NCBI GenBank assembly: GCA_958352815.1
Contig: CATWQA010000001.1
Span: forward strand, 1 to 64,000
Source of the DNA: an uncultured Eubacteriales bacterium
GTDB lineage: Bacteria; Bacillota; Clostridia; Monoglobales; Monoglobaceae
Length of the DNA stretch: 64,000 nt
Reading direction: 5' to 3'
The notes under the pieces are model-generated. The model did not search any database, was not told where the DNA came from, and saw nothing but the letters and a program-made list of their open reading frames with translations. Numbering within the stretch: position 1 is the first letter of the stretch; each line of letters starts with the position of its first letter. Both the position numbers and the translations under genes were made by a program. Below are positions 60,658 to 64,000 of the stretch, in pieces.

Positions 60658-61854
60658 TTATCTATCTTTTCTGCGCAGGAAAACCGGAACGTCAATCCCG
60701 TCATCCTCGCCAACCTTGCTGAAAAGGTTTGAGGACGGAGCAGGCTCAAAAGAGCTCTGGGGCGTGAAGCTCGGCTGCGAAAACGTCGGCTGTGCAGGCT
60801 GCTGAGGCGCGGGTTGCTGCTGGGGAGCTGAATTGTAATTCATTCCGCTTAAAAAGCTTGAGAACGGATTTTCATCCTCCTTCTCCTGCTGACCGGGAAC
60901 ATTACCCTTAAAACCTGTAGCGATAACCGTGATGGCAATCTCATCGCCCATGTTCTCGTCAATAATAGCACCGATGATGATGTTTGCATCCGAATCGGCA
61001 GCCTCTTCAACCAGCTCTGCCGCTGTCTTAACCTCAAGGATACCCAAATCAGCGCCGCCCGTAACATTAAGAATAACGCCCTTTGCACCCTCGATTGTGG
61101 TCTCAAGAAGCGGGCTATGTATAGCTTTCTTAGCGGCCTCTTCCGCTCTGTTCTCACCTGTAGCCCTGCCTATACCCATATGAGCAAAGCCTGTGTCCTT
61201 CATAATCGTCTTAATATCCGCAAAGTCAAGGCTGATAAGACCGGGTCTTGAAATCAAGTCCGAAATGCCCTGAACGCCCTGTCTCAAAATATCGTCAGCC
61301 ATTTTGAACGACTCGGTAAGAGGCGTTCTGTTTTCCGCAATCTCCAAGAGCTTGTCGTTGGGGATAACAACAAGGGTGTCAACAGCGTTCATAAGGTTTG
61401 CAATACCTATATCGCTGTTCTTCTGTCTTGTCTTGCCCTCGAACCAAAAAGGCTTTGTGACAATACCAACGGTGAGAATACCCTCATCCTTTGCGACCTT
61501 TGCAACTATAGGAGCAGCACCGGTACCTGTTCCTCCGCCCATACCTGCGGTAACAAATACCATGTCTGCGCCCTGGACTGCCTTCTTAATATCCTCAACG
61601 CTCTCCTCTGCCGCCTTCTGACCAACCTCGGGAACAGCTCCTGCACCCAAGCCCTTTGTAATCTTCTCGCCAATCTGGATTTTCTGAGCAGCCTGCGACA
61701 AGGTGAGATCCTGCTTGTCTGTGTTGACCGCAACGAACTCAACGCACTTAACTTCTGCGTCAATCATTCTGTTGACAGCGTTATTACCGCCGCCGCCCAC
61801 ACCGATAACTTTTATTTTTGCGGGGTTTGTAGCTTCTGTATCGAACTGAAACAC
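60658..61854 (-). CDS. ftsZ: Cell division protein FtsZ
   Basis: The 398-residue tubulin-like GTPase has KVIGVGGGGNNAVNRMI, the tubulin signature GMGGGTGTGAAP, and NVDFADI-like TSLISLDFADIKTIM. A Q/P-rich linker (about 320-380) leads to the C-terminal peptide DVPVFLRR that binds FtsA-type partners. It forms the Z ring. GTG 61854 is chosen: GAGGAGG lies 7 bases upstream, inside a longer in-frame extension (to 61884) that has no ribosome site. No ftsA or dcw genes are adjacent. Confidence 0.96.
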   Translation of the reverse strand: MFQFDTEATNPAKIKVIGVGGGGNNAVNRMIDAEVKCVEFVAVNTDKQDLTLSQAAQKIQIGEKITKGLGAGAVPEVGQKAAEESVEDIKKAVQGADMVFVTAGMGGGTGTGAAPIVAKVAKDEGILTVGIVTKPFWFEGKTRQKNSDIGIANLMNAVDTLVVIPNDKLLEIAENRTPLTESFKMADDILRQGVQGISDLISRPGLISLDFADIKTIMKDTGFAHMGIGRATGENRAEEAAKKAIHSPLLETTIEGAKGVILNVTGGADLGILEVKTAAELVEEAADSDANIIIGAIIDENMGDEIAITVIATGFKGNVPGQQEKEDENPFSSFLSGMNYNSAPQQQPAPQQPAQPTFSQPSFTPQSSFEPAPSSNLFSKVGEDDGIDVPVFLRRKDR

Positions 61855-61910
61855 TTTATTTCCTCCTCTGTTATAATAACTCACAATAATCTACTTCGGA
61901 TAATACTTTT

Positions 61911-61938
61911 ATTATACCACGAAAATAAAATTTGTAAA
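61911..61938 (-). promoter_or_regulatory. Promoter of ftsZ
   Basis: Minus-strand TTTACA (61938-61933), 16-base spacer, TATAAT (61916-61911), about 57 bases upstream of the GTG start. Confidence 0.65.
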
Positions 61939-62243
61939 TAGATTTTTTCAAAGTTTATAAAAATTTATTAAGTTATTGTAACATAAGTAATAAAACATTT
62001 CAAAACACCAATATATTATTGTAAACTTTGCTCTTACTCTCTATGAAAAATCTAATGATTTTTCAATAATTTGCACTCCGGTACGTATTGTTATTTATTC
62101 GTATAATTTTTACTCTTTCTTTAGTGAACACATTGCCGAGCCCGGTTCCGCCCGCCATGCCCGGGCGGTGTCGTTTTCCCCTTCGGGAAAACCGATTGGG
62201 GCTACGCCCCAAACCCCTGTATATGCAATTGCATTATCTTATA

Positions 62244-62431
62244 ATTTTGATAAAGGCTTTGGCGACATTGCCGCCGCGGCTTGGGTGTGACCCAACTTCT
62301 TTGAAGTTGGACAGCTCTCAGTATTTCCTTTTGTATAAAGTATGCAATGTCAATAATAAACCTAAGCTGTTGCTGATGGTGACGGAATATGGGCTCGGCA
62401 TAGATTTCAATGCCAAAGCCTTTATCAAAAT
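62244..62431. repeat. S unit filled by U93 (composite copy B)
   Basis: Near-identical inverse copy of 45792-45977: same ends, same U93 position and only a few scattered differences over about 187 bases. U93 occupies 62286-62378. Confidence 0.9.
62286..62378 (+). repeat. U93 nested unit, copy 7, inside an S unit
   Basis: Begins TGTGACCCAACTTC and ends CTGTTGCTGATG; virtually the same as copy 5. Confidence 0.87.
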
Positions 62432-62473
62432 TATGTATATTTACTGTACTTTTGAAAATACAGATAATAGGCA

Positions 62474-62503
62474 CATCGGAGCAAAGTATGCTTTGCTCCG
62501 ATG
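62474..62503. terminator. Perfect 13-bp hairpin after the SPOCS/LysM gene
   Basis: CATCGGAGCAAAG/CTTTGCTCCGATG with loop TATG, 7 bases beyond the stop on the minus strand. The sequence resembles the pheS-operon terminator stem, but no clear U-run follows, so terminator function is uncertain. Confidence 0.55.
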
Positions 62504-62510
62504 ATGCGAT

Positions 62511-64000
62511 TTATTTTACCAGTCGGATTTTTTGACCCACGTTTATATTATCCGGGTCGGGAATGTCGTTGTCGTTTAAAATATCCTCAACCGTGGTTTT
62601 ATACCGCTTTGCTATGTTCCAGAGGGTGTCGCCCTTTTGCACAAAGTATATTATGTAAGACAGCATTCCGTTTCCCTCGCTGTCGTCGCAGTGGGTCTTT
62701 TCGATTGAAGCAATCGTCTTTATTCTGTCGTTTGCCGCAATCTTTACGGATATGCCTATGAGCAGCCGCAGGTCAACGGCGTTTGCTCCCGAAATGGTGT
62801 ACCCCATATGGTTCACAAAAATTTTCGCGTCGCACGCCACATTGTCGCTGTTGTTTTCAGGCATATCAAAGCTGTGCTCAAACTCTGTGGAGGTCTCAAT
62901 GGGGAACAGAGGCTGGTTTTCGTCACGGGAGCTGCACAGAACCTTTACCGTAACGCTGCCCTTAACATAAACCGTGCCGTCCTTGATTTCCACATCGTCC
63001 ACCGAGGTCTTCTCTATTGTTACGCGGCAAACCCCGCCTATATCCGAATCCGTAGGGCGGCGGCTTGCGGTACACTTATGTGTTATCTGGGCGGTCTTGC
63101 TGTCTATAAGCTGTTCCGGCGCCGTCTCGCGGAACTCCAGATCAAGAATATTATTTTTGGCGTCGTATGCGTCCACAATAACCCGAGGCTCCACCACCAG
63201 ATAACCGCTGACTATAACGCCCACAACTACCTCTATGCCTAAAATTCTCGCTTCCCCGTCCATGTTATCCATAATCTCGGTGTATATCTCTCTTACGCAA
63301 TACTCCACGTCGCACTCCATATCGTCCTGTGCCTTAGGCGCGTCAAACTGTTCCTCATAGGGAATGGAAAACTCGGCAGTGCGAATGGCTCCGCCCTTGT
63401 CACCGCCCGCCTCGCTGTCGTCCTCATACAGAACGCTGACCTTTAGGTTTCCTCTCATCCGCACGTTGCCGTTTGTGCAGACGGCTTCTTCCGGCTCCAC
63501 AGAGGCGTTTGCGCATAAAACCTCGCCAATTTGCGGCAGCTTGGAGGAAATCTCATGCTGACCTCTTAAAATTACGCTGCCGTCCGAAACAAACTGCTTA
63601 TCCGCCAGCCTGAGGGGCATCTCCTTAAACTGAATGGTGCCTGTTGTGCTGTCTTCCCTTTTCTCCTGTCTCGGTGAAAAGGGAAGCAAATCCGTTACGG
63701 GAAGGGCGGGCTGCACCTCCTCCCCTTCCTCTGTTCCCGTGGGGAGCTCCAGAGCTTCGGGCTTACAAATCTTAACGCCGATGTTGACCCCTATCCTGAT
63801 ATTAATTTTTCTGGAATTAATCAGGGTGCTGTCCGGAGCCTCTGTTTCGGACTCTGCGGTAATACGATTATCTGCAGTGACCCCCTTTGCCTCAATGGTG
63901 CAGCTGAACTCACGGCTCATATCGAGGGATTTCACTTTCCCGATTACGTCCCCGTCAGGCAGGTATAAAACCGTTGCCTTTACCGTGCCCTCAACATAAA
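62511..64000 (-). CDS. SPOCS (DUF3794)-LysM protein, 5' end beyond the window
   Basis: The frame stays open to the right edge, so the N-terminus is missing; at least 495 codons are present. Visible are repeated SPOCS/DUF3794 beta domains (with FSCTIEAKGVTADN-, RTAEFSIPYEEQFDAP- and IETSTEFEHSFDMP-type strands) and a C-terminal LysM (VQKGDTLWNIAKRYKTTVEDILNDN). Such proteins occur in Clostridia and resemble spore-coat or spore-envelope factors that bind peptidoglycan or cortex. An internal GTG near 63935 is not taken as a start because coding sequence continues upstream. Confidence 0.85.
   Translation of the reverse strand, partial: YVEGTVKATVLYLPDGDVIGKVKSLDMSREFSCTIEAKGVTADNRITAESETEAPDSTLINSRKINIRIGVNIGVKICKPEALELPTGTEEGEEVQPALPVTDLLPFSPRQEKREDSTTGTIQFKEMPLRLADKQFVSDGSVILRGQHEISSKLPQIGEVLCANASVEPEEAVCTNGNVRMRGNLKVSVLYEDDSEAGGDKGGAIRTAEFSIPYEEQFDAPKAQDDMECDVEYCVREIYTEIMDNMDGEARILGIEVVVGVIVSGYLVVEPRVIVDAYDAKNNILDLEFRETAPEQLIDSKTAQITHKCTASRRPTDSDIGGVCRVTIEKTSVDDVEIKDGTVYVKGSVTVKVLCSSRDENQPLFPIETSTEFEHSFDMPENNSDNVACDAKIFVNHMGYTISGANAVDLRLLIGISVKIAANDRIKTIASIEKTHCDDSEGNGMLSYIIYFVQKGDTLWNIAKRYKTTVEDILNDNDIPDPDNINVGQKIRLVK

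Larger units (their letters stand above)
62035..62435. repeat. Intergenic palindromic mosaic 17 (F, E, Q units and filled S unit)
   Basis: An F-type hairpin ATGAAAAATC/GATTTTTCAA (62042-62066), an intact E palindrome in inverse orientation (62129-62170), a Q unit (62172-62217) and the composite S+U93 element (62244-62431). The gap before it (61940-62035) is AT-rich. Confidence 0.87.

Noticed and set aside
1..64000. tRNA, rRNA, insertion sequence, prophage or defence-system genes
   Set aside because: None could be recognised anywhere; in particular, no transposase or reverse transcriptase that could move the repeats is encoded in the window.

Overview
The window looks like chromosomal DNA of an anaerobic, spore-forming member of the Clostridia with mid-GC coding regions. 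The main evidence is sporulation genes (spmA, spmB, spoIIE, a SPOCS/LysM protein), the Firmicutes-type ctsR-mcsA-mcsB-clpC operon, remB between recF and gyrB, ireB, a one-piece pyruvate:ferredoxin oxidoreductase and a flavodiiron protein. A secreted PL1-like pectate lyase and an SLH-domain surface protein suggest a plant-polysaccharide user, perhaps a gut bacterium; no finer placement is possible from sequence alone.

Layout: spmAB (0.2-1.3 kb); nitrilase-family hydrolase (1.9-2.8); gltX plus a MetRS-like protein (3.5-7.2); aminotransferase/Lrp pair and a membrane GGDEF protein with an ECF-S-like sensor (7.7-10.8); deacetylase-rlmB-ymdB-pgeF (11.4-14.8) converging on trmN6-rsmI (16.4-14.7); G5/3D cell-wall protein (16.9-18.0); SLH protein (18.7-20.5); ctsR operon (25.6-21.1); pectate lyase (28.7-26.4); PFOR (32.7-29.2); AI-2E-family permease, XRE regulator, ComEC-like protein and SpoIIE (33.5-39.5); acetyltransferase and the replication operon dnaN-recF-remB-gyrB plus a ThyX-like gene (45.7-39.7); response regulator, flavodiiron protein and Ca/Na antiporter (47-50.3); pheS-P-loop kinase-pheT-ireB (50.5-54.7); AT-rich secreted protein (55-56.4); glnA with an ANTAR regulator (57.1-59.0); sirtuin, cyclophilin lipoprotein, ftsZ and a truncated SPOCS/LysM gene at the right edge (59-64).

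The most unusual content is between the genes. Seventeen intergenic stretches, about 9 percent of the window, are mosaics of a few palindromic modules. Names used below: S unit, outer scaffold with inverted ends GATAAAGGCTTTG/CAAAGCCTTTATC; C unit, GC-rich hairpin GCCCGCCCC...GGGGCGGGC; G unit, hairpin GTAGGGGGCGG...CCGCCCCCTAC and variants; F unit, hairpin CCCGAAAA...TTTTTGGG followed by a conserved tail; Q unit, paired hairpins TTTCCCCGAAGGGGAAA and TTGGGGC...GCCCCAA; E unit, hairpin CCGCCCGG...CGGGCGG; K unit, GCGCTC...GAGCGC; T unit, AT-rich stretch with ATTATACGGATTTGG; U93, a 93-94 bp unit starting TGTGACCCAAC and ending near GTTGCCGACA.

U93 occurs seven times. Comparing filled and empty copies of five different host palindromes shows that it was added as a clean 91-94 bp insertion into the hairpin loop, usually right after GGC. 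No transposase or integrase is visible in the window, so this is a candidate non-autonomous, hairpin-targeting mobile system. No tRNA, rRNA, CRISPR array, complete insertion sequence or prophage was seen.
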